Assembly: GCA_016303265.1 (NCBI GenBank)
Contig: JAEDLZ010000016.1
Coordinates: 1-20,761 of the forward strand
Length of the DNA: 20,761 nt
Reading direction: 5' to 3'
Origin: Clostridiales bacterium
Lineage (GTDB): Bacteria > Bacillota > Clostridia > Monoglobales > Monoglobaceae
Shown piece after piece: positions 5,891 to 13,008 of the stretch; the first letter of the stretch is position 1; every line of letters starts with the position of its first letter. The notes beneath the pieces are model-generated. The model was not told the origin of the DNA. It worked only from the letters and a program-made list of their open reading frames with translations, and made no database searches. The position numbers were made by a program, and so were the translations under genes.

Positions 5891-7036
5891 ATGGAGGTAT
5901 ATCTTGACAACAGCTCAACAACAAGAATGTATGACGAATGTATAGATAAAATGAGCGCCGCAATGCGTGAAAATTACGGGAACCCTTCCTCTCTGCACAG
6001 AAAAGGAATCGGAGCGGAACAGCTTATAAGATATTCAAGGACTGCCATAGCGGAATCCCTCAGGGCAAAAGAGGATGAAATAATCTTCACATCAGGGGGG
6101 ACGGAGGCGGATAATCTTGCTATAAGGGGCGGCTGTGCCGCCAACCGGGGAAAGCATATTCTGACGACGGCGGTTGAACATCCCGCTGTTTTAAATATGC
6201 TGGAGCATATGTCCGCAATCGGATACCGGGTTGAAAAAATTCCCGTAAGTGCCGACGGTTTTGCGGACATTAACGCTTTTGCAGGAATGATAAGACCGGA
6301 CACGGCGCTCGTTACGGCGATGTATGTCAATAACGAAACAGGGGCTATCCAGCCGGTAAGAGAAATGTGCAGAATATTTAAAAAGCGTAATCCAAAGGGA
6401 GTTTTCCATGTTGATGCCGTCCAGGCGTACGGAAAGATTCCCTTTACGGCGGCACAAACCGGAGCGGACATGATTTCGCTCAGCTCCCATAAAATTCACG
6501 GTCCGAAGGGCGTAGGGGCGCTCTATGTGAAAAGCGGTACGAAAATTTCTCCCATAATCTACGGCGGTGGTCAGCAGAGAAATCTCCGCCCGGGAACGGA
6601 GAATGTTCACGGAATATACGGCTTTGGAATTGCCGCGGAGCTTAGCCAGCAGAATATCGAGCGCAAGGGCGAAAGAATGCATGAGCTTCGCAACAGGCTG
6701 CGAAGGGGTATTGTTGAAAATATAGAAGATGTTAAAATAAACACCCCCGAAAATTCCGCGCCGCACATACTGAATGTTTCGTTTAATGGGACGAAATCGG
6801 AGGTTTTGCTTCATTCTCTTGAAAACGACGGAATTTATGTTTCGTCCGGGTCGGCTTGCTCCAGCCACAAAAAAGGACCGAGCTATGTTCTGACGGCAAT
6901 GGGTATTGACAGAAAGCTGATTGACGGAACGCTTCGTTTCAGCTTGTCGGAGTTCACTACGGCGGAGGAAATTGATTATACCGTTAATTCTCTCGTCAAA
7001 ATTGTCAAGCAGGTAAGAAGTATTATGAAAAAATAG
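5891..7036 (+). CDS. iscS: Cysteine desulfurase (IscS/NifS class), partner of ThiI
   Basis: 381 aa, a class V PLP enzyme that moves sulfur from cysteine to a protein persulfide. The PLP lysine is K201 in LSSHKIHGPKG. H97 stacks on the cofactor, and D175 and Q178 (HVDAVQAYGK) contact it. The catalytic cysteine is C323 in SSGSACSS. AAAGGAGG lies 8 nt before the ATG. The gene is 22 nt upstream of thiI. In Bacillus subtilis the equivalent desulfurase beside thiI (NifZ, also called YrvO-like in older naming) donates sulfur for tRNA 4-thiouridine, so dedicated service to ThiI is the best inference over general Fe-S cluster assembly. No iscU, iscR or suf genes are nearby. The length and all key residues are intact. 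The symbol reflects family and not proven orthology. Confidence 0.9.
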   Translation: MEVYLDNSSTTRMYDECIDKMSAAMRENYGNPSSLHRKGIGAEQLIRYSRTAIAESLRAKEDEIIFTSGGTEADNLAIRGGCAANRGKHILTTAVEHPAVLNMLEHMSAIGYRVEKIPVSADGFADINAFAGMIRPDTALVTAMYVNNETGAIQPVREMCRIFKKRNPKGVFHVDAVQAYGKIPFTAAQTGADMISLSSHKIHGPKGVGALYVKSGTKISPIIYGGGQQRNLRPGTENVHGIYGFGIAAELSQQNIERKGERMHELRNRLRRGIVENIEDVKINTPENSAPHILNVSFNGTKSEVLLHSLENDGIYVSSGSACSSHKKGPSYVLTAMGIDRKLIDGTLRFSLSEFTTAEEIDYTVNSLVKIVKQVRSIMKK

Positions 7037-7058
7037 AGAATATACAGGGGATATACAA

Positions 7059-8231
7059 ATGAAAGCAGATTTATTTCTTTTAAAATACGGTGAGATTGCA
7101 CTTAAAGGGCTTAACAAGCCCATTTTTGAGCGCAGACTACTGTCAAATCTTGATTCCCGTCTTGCAAAAATCGGCAGATTCAGTATCAAGGCGGCACAGT
7201 CCACAATTTATGTTGAGCCTCTTGAAACGGTCGATACGGACGAAACCTTAAACGAGCTTAAAAAGGTTTTCGGAATTGTCAATATCTGTCCGGCGGTAAG
7301 ATGCGGCAAAGAGCTTAAAGCCATAGAGGACACGGCAATCACCTGCCTTGAGGAGGAAGAAACAGAGGGTAAAACCTTTAAGGTTGAGGCGAAGAGGGAG
7401 GACAAGAGCTTCCCTCTCAATTCGCCTCAGCTTTCCGCGGAAATCGGGGCAAGAATCCTTGACCGTATGCCGGGGCTTAGGGTTGATGTCCATAATCCGG
7501 ACATACTTGTTCAGATTGAAATACGCAAGGACGCCTTTGTTTATACGAAAAAAATCAAGGGCGCAGGCGGTATGCCCGTGGGAACAAACGGCAGAGCAAC
7601 ACTGCTTTTGTCGGGCGGAATCGACAGCCCCGTTGCGGGATACATGATTGCCAAGAGGGGCGTTACGCTTGACGCCGTTCATTTCCACAGCCATCCTTAT
7701 ACCAGCGACCGTGCAAAGCAAAAGGTTCTCGACCTTGCAAAAATTATGACGCAATATTGCGGGGCGATAAATGTCCATGTTATTCCTTTTACGGATATTC
7801 AGCTTGAAATTATTGACAAATGCCCGAAATCGCTTCTGACGGTTATAATGCGTAGAATGATGATGCGGATTGCGGAAAGGATTGCAGAGAAAACGGGCGG
7901 ACAGGCCCTTATAACCGGGGAGAGCATAGGTCAGGTTGCAAGCCAGACAATGGAAAGCCTTGCCGCAACAAACAGTGTGGTAAGCCGTCCTGTTTTCAGA
8001 CCGTGTATCGGTATGGATAAAGAAGAAATTGTCAATATTTCAAAGAAGATAGAAACCTATGAAACCTCGATTCTCCCGTTTGAGGACTGCTGTACGATTT
8101 TTGTGCCGAAGCATCCGAAAACAAAACCCTCAATTGAGGAGCTTTCCGAGGCGGAAAAACTTATGCCGAATTTTGAAGAGCTGCTTGACAGAGCCATTGA
8201 GAACGAGGAAGTTGTATCCCTCGGCGGCTGA
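7059..8231 (+). CDS. thiI: tRNA 4-thiouridine synthase ThiI (no rhodanese domain)
   Basis: 390 aa. An N-terminal ferredoxin-like part and THUMP domain (about 1-165) bind tRNA. The adenylating PP-loop SGGIDSP spans 185-191. The AANH domain continues through GESIGQVASQT (about 287-297) and ends near residue 390. ThiI activates U8 of tRNA with ATP and receives sulfur from the neighbouring desulfurase. The roughly 100-residue C-terminal rhodanese domain of the E. coli enzyme is absent, as in Bacillus ThiI, so the paired desulfurase probably delivers sulfur directly. C344-C345 lie where the E. coli protein has its conserved C344, which may form the persulfide or disulfide intermediate. The start follows a weak purine-rich site (CAGGGG). 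Confidence 0.93.
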   Translation: MKADLFLLKYGEIALKGLNKPIFERRLLSNLDSRLAKIGRFSIKAAQSTIYVEPLETVDTDETLNELKKVFGIVNICPAVRCGKELKAIEDTAITCLEEEETEGKTFKVEAKREDKSFPLNSPQLSAEIGARILDRMPGLRVDVHNPDILVQIEIRKDAFVYTKKIKGAGGMPVGTNGRATLLLSGGIDSPVAGYMIAKRGVTLDAVHFHSHPYTSDRAKQKVLDLAKIMTQYCGAINVHVIPFTDIQLEIIDKCPKSLLTVIMRRMMMRIAERIAEKTGGQALITGESIGQVASQTMESLAATNSVVSRPVFRPCIGMDKEEIVNISKKIETYETSILPFEDCCTIFVPKHPKTKPSIEELSEAEKLMPNFEELLDRAIENEEVVSLGG

Positions 8232-8432
8232 TTTTCGGTTTTTTCGAAAGACAAAAGGACGCGCGGACAAAACTTTGCCCGACGCTATGCCCCTTTTGGG
8301 TAGAATTGTCCAAAAGCGTGCATTTTGCAAGCAAAGATTGCACGGATAAAAATCTCTTATCATTTTCCTGCCTGACGATAAGATAAATTAAATTATTGCT
8401 TGCCGTGAGCGTCACGGCTGAAAGGATTTAAA
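8232..8432 (+). other. Structured intergenic stretch between thiI and cinA
   Basis: 201 bp without a believable gene. It contains three self-complementary segments. GGACAA/TTGTCC (8265-8270 with 8306-8311) encloses a GCCC/GGGT helix. CGTGCA/TGCACG (8317-8322 with 8339-8344) has an inner TTTG/CAAA helix. A perfect 7-bp GCCGTGA-GCG-TCACGGC (8402-8418) sits right before the cinA ribosome site. No U-run terminator and no clear promoter is visible, so cinA may be co-transcribed with thiI through this leader. Confidence 0.4.
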
Positions 8433-8930
8433 ATGGAAGAGGAGCTTGTTAAAACCTTGTGCGGCAAAAATCTTCGCATTACGGCGGCGGAAAGCTGTAC
8501 CGGCGGACTTTTTGCGGCAAAAATAACTGCAGCTTCGGGTTCGTCGGCCTGCTTTGACGGCAGCGTCGTAACTTATTCCAATGAGCAGAAGGAGCGGCTT
8601 ATAGGGGTAAAGCATGAAACTTTGGAAAATTTCGGGGCGGTGTCTTATCAGACGGCTCTTGAGATGGCACAGGGAGTGCGGAAGTCCTTCGGTGCGGACA
8701 TAGGCATCGGAATAACGGGAATTGCAGGACCGGCAGGGGCTACGGAAAACAAGCCCGTGGGACTTGTTTATATAGCAATTTCATTTTGCGGCGGAGCGGA
8801 GGCCCATAAATGCAATTTCGGCGGCGACCGCCAAAGCGTGAGAGAGCAGGCGGTTTCCTTTGCCCAAAAGCTGGCTCTTCATAAGGCGGAAAAACTTTGC
8901 GGCTCGGAAAGCCTCGCAAAAAATTGTTGA
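8433..8930 (+). CDS. cinA: CinA C-terminal domain protein (NMN amidohydrolase PncC type)
   Basis: 165 aa, equal to the C-terminal domain of CinA alone. The signature AESCTGG (19-25), the TGIAGP block and the ENKPVGLVY block are all present. This domain hydrolyses nicotinamide mononucleotide to nicotinic acid mononucleotide for pyridine-nucleotide recycling. The N-terminal MoCF-like domain found in full-length competence-damage CinA is absent, and no part of it can be seen upstream. The E. coli PncC protein has the same single-domain form, so this is probably complete. AAAGGA lies 7 nt before the ATG. Its stop codon overlaps the recA -35 element, and cinA-recA adjacency is typical of Firmicutes. 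Confidence 0.92.
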   Translation: MEEELVKTLCGKNLRITAAESCTGGLFAAKITAASGSSACFDGSVVTYSNEQKERLIGVKHETLENFGAVSYQTALEMAQGVRKSFGADIGIGITGIAGPAGATENKPVGLVYIAISFCGGAEAHKCNFGGDRQSVREQAVSFAQKLALHKAEKLCGSESLAKNC

Positions 8931-8955
8931 CACGGGTCGAATTTTAGGATATTAT
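8927..8955 (+). promoter_or_regulatory. Strong sigma-A promoter of recA
   Basis: TTGACA (8927-8932, perfect) overlaps the cinA stop codon. It is followed by a 17-nt spacer and TATTAT (8950-8955). The expected start near 8962 leaves about 35 nt of leader. I see no CGAAC-N4-GTTCG or GAAC-N4-GTTC LexA box in or beside the promoter. Confidence 0.88.
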
Positions 8956-8996
8956 TAAATTTGTGGATTATAAGAAAAGTACCAAGGGGTGTTAGT

Positions 8997-10052
8997 ATGA
9001 ACGAAGAAAAAAAGAAGGCTCTGGACAATGTTTTCGGACAGATAGAGAAACAGTTCGGAACAGGTGCGGTTATGCGTCTGGGTGACAAGCCCCAGGCGGC
9101 AATCGAGGCTATACCCACAGGGGCACTTGCTCTTGATGTAGCTTTAGGAATCGGCGGTGTGCCCAGAGGAAGAATCATTGAAATATACGGACCTGAGTCC
9201 TCAGGTAAAACAACGGTTGCCCTTCATATTGCGGCAGAAGCTCAGAAGCTGGGCGGCGAGGCGGCGTTTATAGATGCGGAACACGCCCTTGACCCGGTCT
9301 ATGCCGAAGCTCTCGGCGTTAATATTGACGATCTCATCGTTTCTCAGCCCGACACAGGTGAGCAGGCTCTTGAAATAACGGAGCAGCTGGTTCGTTCGGG
9401 CGCAATTGATGTTATAGTTATAGACTCTGTTGCAGCTCTTGTTCCAAAGCAGGAAATAGAGGGTCTTATGGGCGACTCTCATGTGGGACTTCAGGCGCGG
9501 CTTATGTCGCAGGCTCTCCGTAAGCTTGCGGGCGTTATAAGCAAGTCAAACACCACGGCAATTTTCATTAACCAGCTCCGTGAGAAGGTAGGCGTTATGT
9601 ACGGAAACCCCGAAACCACAGCCGGCGGCCGTGCGCTTAAATATTATGCGTCGGTCAGAATGGATGTCCGCCGCGTTGAAACCATTAAGGGCGACGGAGA
9701 TATGATAGGCAACAGAACCAGGGTTAAGGTGGTTAAAAACAAGGTGGCGCCGCCCTTTAAAGAGGCGGAGTTTGATATAATTTACGGAAAGGGCATTTCC
9801 AAAGAGAGCAATATTTTGGATATTGCCGTTGACCTTGATATTATACATAAGTCGGGTTCCTGGTTCTCTTATAACGGGGACAAGATTGGTCAGGGCCGTG
9901 AAACCGTAAGGAAGATGCTTGAAGAAAATCCTGAGCTTTGCAACGAGATTGAAACAAAGGTTCGCGAGATGACCGGACTTGCCGTCCGTGAAACGGCGGA
10001 GGAGGGGACGGAGTTTATTCCTGTTCCTAAGCCTGTCAGCAAGAAGAAATGA
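8997..10052 (+). CDS. recA: RecA recombinase
   Basis: 351 aa, the standard RecA length. The Walker A box GPESSGKTT covers 65-73 (K71). Also present are the Walker B strand VIVIDSVAAL, the loop 1 region EGLMGDSHVG and the FINQLREKVGVMYGNPETTAGG stretch with conserved polymerisation and loop 2 residues. The C-terminal tail is basic and lysine-rich at its end (KPVSKKK), unlike the acidic tail of enterobacterial RecA. The protein forms ATP-dependent filaments on single-stranded DNA for strand exchange and stimulates LexA self-cleavage. An in-frame ATG at 8961 lies at the predicted transcription start, so ATG 8997 is preferred, with AAGGGG 7 nt upstream. recX overlaps its last 4 bases, so the two are translationally coupled. 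Confidence 0.98.
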   Translation: MNEEKKKALDNVFGQIEKQFGTGAVMRLGDKPQAAIEAIPTGALALDVALGIGGVPRGRIIEIYGPESSGKTTVALHIAAEAQKLGGEAAFIDAEHALDPVYAEALGVNIDDLIVSQPDTGEQALEITEQLVRSGAIDVIVIDSVAALVPKQEIEGLMGDSHVGLQARLMSQALRKLAGVISKSNTTAIFINQLREKVGVMYGNPETTAGGRALKYYASVRMDVRRVETIKGDGDMIGNRTRVKVVKNKVAPPFKEAEFDIIYGKGISKESNILDIAVDLDIIHKSGSWFSYNGDKIGQGRETVRKMLEENPELCNEIETKVREMTGLAVRETAEEGTEFIPVPKPVSKKK

Positions 10053-10501
10053 TAACAAGAGCCAAAAAATACGCGGTGTATTGCCTTAATAAGAAGAATC
10101 TCACCGAAAAGGAGCTTTTCGATAAGCTTAAAGAGAAGGGGTATGAGGAATACGCCGATGAGGTTATAGAAGAATTTAAAAACGCCGGGTTTGTTAATGA
10201 CCGCGAATATGCATTTATGTATATATCCGATGGCGTGAATATAAAATATAAGGGACTTTTCCGTCTTGGGGAGGAGCTTATCAGAAAGGGTGTTTCAAAG
10301 AGTATAATTTCCTCGGTTTCAAAGGGCTTTGAGGAGGAGAGCTTTAACTCGCTTATGGCTTATGTTCGCGCCCATTATGACGGGGTGGAAATTTCCGACA
10401 GACGCGAAAAGGAAAAAATCCGGCAAAAGCTTCTTCGCCGGGGCTACAGCTATGGAGAAATAAGGAATTGTTTTGATGAAATGAATTGGAGTGACATTTA
10501 A
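10049..10501 (+). CDS. recX: Regulatory protein RecX
   Basis: 150 aa, mostly helical, with the three-repeat RecX layout. Visible family blocks include LNKKNLTEKELFDKLKEKGY, the FVNDREYA motif (about 49-56) and a C-terminal RRGYSYGEI-type segment. RecX caps and destabilises RecA filaments and tunes recombination and SOS signalling. The start ATG overlaps the recA stop as ATGA, and only a weak purine run (AAGAAGAA) precedes it. Translation therefore probably depends on ribosomes finishing recA, which keeps RecX below RecA. Confidence 0.92.
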   Translation: MITRAKKYAVYCLNKKNLTEKELFDKLKEKGYEEYADEVIEEFKNAGFVNDREYAFMYISDGVNIKYKGLFRLGEELIRKGVSKSIISSVSKGFEEESFNSLMAYVRAHYDGVEISDRREKEKIRQKLLRRGYSYGEIRNCFDEMNWSDI

Positions 10502-11824
10502 ATGAAGCAAATTTCACTTGTAAGTCTTGGATGTTCAAAAAATCTTGTGGACGCAGAGCAGATGACGGGACTTTTGGAGCAGGCGGGGTATGAGGTCGTA
10601 TCGGACGAGAGCGAAGCTGACATAATGGTTGTCAATACCTGCGCCTTTATTGAGGCGGCGAAGCAGGAATCCATTGACTGCATACTTGAGCTTGCTTCAT
10701 ATAAAAAGGATAATCCGGACAGAATACTCATTGTTACCGGCTGTATGGCGCAGAGGTATAAGGAGGAGATTTTAAAGGAAATCCCCGAGGTTGACTGCGT
10801 TATAGGAACAAATGATTATCCAAATATTGTTAAAATAATCGATGAGGTTACGGCTGAAAGAGGAATTTGCCGTGTCGGGGGCGAAGAAATTATATGCGAG
10901 GGGCTTCCCAGAACCTTTACAACTCCGAAATATACGGCTTATTTGAAAATTGCCGAGGGCTGTGACAACCGCTGTACATACTGTGCCATTCCTTATATCA
11001 GGGGAAGCTACCGCAGCCGCAGAATTGAGGCTTTGGTTGAGGAAGCTGAAAAAATGGCAGAGGCGGGCGTTCGGGAGATTATTGTTATCGCCCAGGATAC
11101 AACAAGATACGGCATTGATTTATACGGAGAATATAAGCTCCCGGAGCTTTTGAAAAGGCTTTGCGAAATTGACAAAATAGAGTGGATAAGGCTTCATTAC
11201 TGTTACCCTGAAATTATTACGGATGAGCTTATTGATGTTATTGCTGAGGAAGATAAAATCTGCAATTATATGGATATTCCCATTCAGCATTGCAACGACA
11301 GAATACTGCGCCTTATGGGCAGAAAAACCAGTAAGGCACAGATTGAGGAACTTATAGAAAAGCTCCGCAGCAAAATCCCGGGGGTGGTTATCAGAACTTC
11401 GCTTATTGCGGGATTTCCTACGGAAACTGCGGAGGAATTTGAAGAACTTGAAAATTTTGTGGAGAAAATAAGGTTTGAGCGGCTGGGCGTTTTTGCCTAT
11501 TCGCAGGAGGAGGGTACTCCCGCAGCACGGCTTGACGGTCAGATTGACAACGATACAAAGCTTGACAGACAGGACCGCATTATGTTTATGCAGGAGGAAA
11601 TCTCCGAAGAAATCAGCAACGGAAAAATCGGTACGGTTCAGACGGTTCTGGTTGAGGGCTTTGACGAGATTATAAAGAGCCATTACGGAAGAACCTACGC
11701 AGACAGCATTGAAATTGACGGCAAGGTTTTCTTTAAGGCAAAGAGCCGTATCCCCGAGGGGTCCTTTGTCAAGGTTAAAATTGAGCAGGCAACGGCATTT
11801 GATTTATTTGGAACAGAAATATGA
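10502..11824 (+). CDS. rimO: Ribosomal protein uS12 methylthiotransferase RimO
   Basis: 440 aa. The N-terminal UPF0004 domain holds the auxiliary 4Fe-4S cysteines C11 (GCSKN), C47 (NTCAF) and C81 (GCMAQ). The radical SAM domain carries C154, C158 and C161 (EGCDNRCTYCAIP), and a C-terminal TRAM domain occupies about the last 65 residues. RimO adds a methylthio group to the conserved aspartate of ribosomal protein S12. The SLGCSKNLVDAE start and the IPYIRGSYRSR block favour RimO over the tRNA-modifying MiaB and MtaB relatives. The ATG follows the recX stop with no gap, and TTGGAG is 10 nt upstream inside recX, so it belongs to the recA-recX transcript. Confidence 0.94.
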   Translation: MKQISLVSLGCSKNLVDAEQMTGLLEQAGYEVVSDESEADIMVVNTCAFIEAAKQESIDCILELASYKKDNPDRILIVTGCMAQRYKEEILKEIPEVDCVIGTNDYPNIVKIIDEVTAERGICRVGGEEIICEGLPRTFTTPKYTAYLKIAEGCDNRCTYCAIPYIRGSYRSRRIEALVEEAEKMAEAGVREIIVIAQDTTRYGIDLYGEYKLPELLKRLCEIDKIEWIRLHYCYPEIITDELIDVIAEEDKICNYMDIPIQHCNDRILRLMGRKTSKAQIEELIEKLRSKIPGVVIRTSLIAGFPTETAEEFEELENFVEKIRFERLGVFAYSQEEGTPAARLDGQIDNDTKLDRQDRIMFMQEEISEEISNGKIGTVQTVLVEGFDEIIKSHYGRTYADSIEIDGKVFFKAKSRIPEGSFVKVKIEQATAFDLFGTEI

Positions 11825-11969
11825 CCTGACCGGGCTGTTATATACCTTTGACGAATATGCTGCATTGTGCCGCTTGTTTTCCGTGAAAGAAAATTCTCGC
11901 TCCGCCTGAGTGCGGATGAGATTAGCAAATAAAAGCAATGCTCTTGTAAAAAAGAAAGGAAATGGTTTT

Positions 11970-12542
11970 ATGAATACTCCGAACAAACTGACGCTCCTTC
12001 GAATAGCGCTTATACCGGTTTTTGTCGCTCTGTTTGAACTTACGGCAATACCGCATAATATGATGTGGGCGCTGCTTGTTTTCATTGCTGCTTCAATAAC
12101 CGACCAGCTTGACGGGCATCTTGCCAGAAAAAACAATCAGGTAACGAGCTTTGGCAAGCTTGCGGATCCGCTGGCGGATAAGCTTTTGACGATTTCCGCT
12201 CTCATTTGCTTTATCGAGCGTGATGTTGCTTATCTCCCCGGCTGGGCTGTTATAATTATAATCGGCAGGGAGCTTATCGTTACCGGCATAAGACTTATTG
12301 CCATGACGGAAAATACGGTTATTGCGGCGAGTATGTGGGGAAAGGCAAAAACCGTTTCCCAGCTTGTGACTATTATTGCGATTATGTTTAATATAATTAT
12401 GAAGGAAACATTTAATGTTGCGCTGTTTGATTACGGACATCTCCATGTCATACTTGTATTGGTTGTAATAATGGTTGTTTTGACGCTTATATCGGGAGTG
12501 GATTATGTTTGTAAGAACTGGAAACTGCTCAACTTCAAATAA
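11970..12542 (+). CDS. pgsA: CDP-diacylglycerol-glycerol-3-phosphate 3-phosphatidyltransferase
   Basis: 190 aa integral membrane enzyme of the CDP-alcohol phosphotransferase family. It makes phosphatidylglycerophosphate, the first committed step to phosphatidylglycerol and cardiolipin. The family signature D-x2-DG-x2-AR-x8-G-x3-D-x3-D is complete: D45, D48, G49, A52-R53, G62, D66 and D70. Hydrophobic segments lie near residues 8-25, 32-44, 72-90, 130-145 and 155-175. An upstream in-frame ATG at 11910 would add 20 polar residues with no ribosome site. ATG 11970 follows GAAAGGA and begins MNTPNKLTLLR, the canonical PgsA start. It lies 145 nt after rimO, a gap with one weak hairpin (TCCGC/GCGGA, 11901-11916). 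Confidence 0.94.
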   Translation: MNTPNKLTLLRIALIPVFVALFELTAIPHNMMWALLVFIAASITDQLDGHLARKNNQVTSFGKLADPLADKLLTISALICFIERDVAYLPGWAVIIIIGRELIVTGIRLIAMTENTVIAASMWGKAKTVSQLVTIIAIMFNIIMKETFNVALFDYGHLHVILVLVVIMVVLTLISGVDYVCKNWKLLNFK

Positions 12543-12547
12543 AAATG

Positions 12548-12576
12548 TTGACTTATCATATAAATTATGGTATAGT
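12548..12576 (+). promoter_or_regulatory. Sigma-A promoter of acpP
   Basis: TTGACT (12548-12553), a 17-nt spacer and TATAGT (12571-12576) lie 5 bp after the pgsA stop. Predicted start is near 12583, giving a leader of about 40 nt. No clear FapR-type operator is visible. Confidence 0.85.
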
Positions 12577-12622
12577 ATACAGGAAATAACAAATAGCCTA
12601 TAGCTTAAAGGAGGGTTTGACT

Positions 12623-12856
12623 ATGGATATTTTTGAAACAGTTAAGTCAGTTGTGGCTGAGCAGTTGGGCATCGACGAAGATAGTATTACTATGGAGTCT
12701 TCTTTCAATGATGATCTTGAGGCAGATTCTTTGGATGTTGTTGAACTTATGATGGCGCTTGAAGATGAATTCAAAATTGAAATCAGCGATGAAGAAGCCG
12801 GCAAGATTTCAACTATCGGCGATATTGTTGAATACATCAAAGATAAAGCAGAATAA
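12623..12856 (+). CDS. acpP: Acyl carrier protein
   Basis: 77 aa, acidic, the usual ACP size. The phosphopantetheine attachment serine is S36 in the LEADSLDVVELMM motif. ACP carries growing acyl chains in type II fatty-acid synthesis and donates them to PlsX and other acyltransferases. ATG 12623 has AAAGGAGGG 7 nt upstream. A TTG two codons earlier (12617) is too close to that site to be used. The gene has its own promoter and terminator, fitting the very high expression of ACP. In many Firmicutes plsX and fab genes precede acpP, but here pgsA does. rnc follows, as usual. Confidence 0.96.
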   Translation: MDIFETVKSVVAEQLGIDEDSITMESSFNDDLEADSLDVVELMMALEDEFKIEISDEEAGKISTIGDIVEYIKDKAE

Positions 12857-12899
12857 AAAAGACATTCGGGCGGGCATATTTGCCCGCCTATTCTTTTAA
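12857..12899 (+). terminator. Intrinsic terminator after acpP
   Basis: The stem is GGCGGGCA (12869-12876)/TGCCCGCC (12881-12888) with a TATT loop, followed by TATTCTTTT. An upstream AAAAAAGA run mirrors the T tract, so it may work in both directions. It separates abundant acpP mRNA from rnc. Confidence 0.88.
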
Positions 12900-12940
12900 G
12901 GCTTAAATTTTATATTGATTATATCATAAAGATTTAAAAG

Positions 12941-12991
12941 AAAGGAGAGTATTGATATATTTAGAACTAAATATATCATACAAGGGAAAAT
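12941..12991 (+). promoter_or_regulatory. Palindrome and two ribosome sites in the rnc leader
   Basis: A perfect 12-bp inverted repeat TGATATATTTAG-AA-CTAAATATATCA (12953-12978) separates a strong Shine-Dalgarno sequence AAAGGAGAG (12941-12949) from a weaker AAGGG (12982-12986) that serves the rnc ATG at 12992. As RNA it would form about 11 bp with a GAAC loop. As DNA it could be an operator. RNase III commonly controls its own mRNA by cutting a 5' hairpin, so autoregulation is possible. Confidence 0.5.
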
Positions 12992-13008
12992 ATGAATTTG
13001 GGCTATGA
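12952..13008 (+). CDS. Possible 18-codon leader ORF overlapping the rnc start
   Basis: A TTG-initiated frame, beginning 4 nt after GGAG of the strong ribosome site, encodes LIYLELNISYKGKYEFGL (Met if initiated) and stops at 13006-13008, inside rnc in another frame. It spans the palindrome. If translated, ribosomes would open the hairpin and end 17 nt past the rnc start, which would allow coupling. The TTG start and short spacing make this speculative. Confidence 0.2.
   Translation: MIYLELNISYKGKYEFGL

Noticed and set aside
5506..5910. 134- and 77-codon minus-strand ORFs over the divIVA-iscS gap
   Set aside because: Rich in Arg, Ser and Cys with no recognisable domain, overlapping hairpins and the iscS start; more consistent with non-coding sequence read in frame.
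6191..7204. 337-codon antisense ORF opposite iscS and thiI
   Set aside because: It is a shadow of two well-identified genes on the plus strand, spans both of them, and its translation resembles no protein family.
8933..8949. CGAATTTTAGG in the recA spacer as a LexA box
   Set aside because: Only one half-site resembles CGAAC; no matching GTTCG half follows.
8961..8996. RecA start at ATG 8961
   Set aside because: It coincides with the predicted transcription start and lacks a ribosome site; ATG 8997 has AAGGGG and gives the family N-terminus.
12548..12600. FapR operator at the acpP promoter
   Set aside because: AT-rich and partly symmetric around TATAGTATA, but without a clear match to the FapR palindrome.
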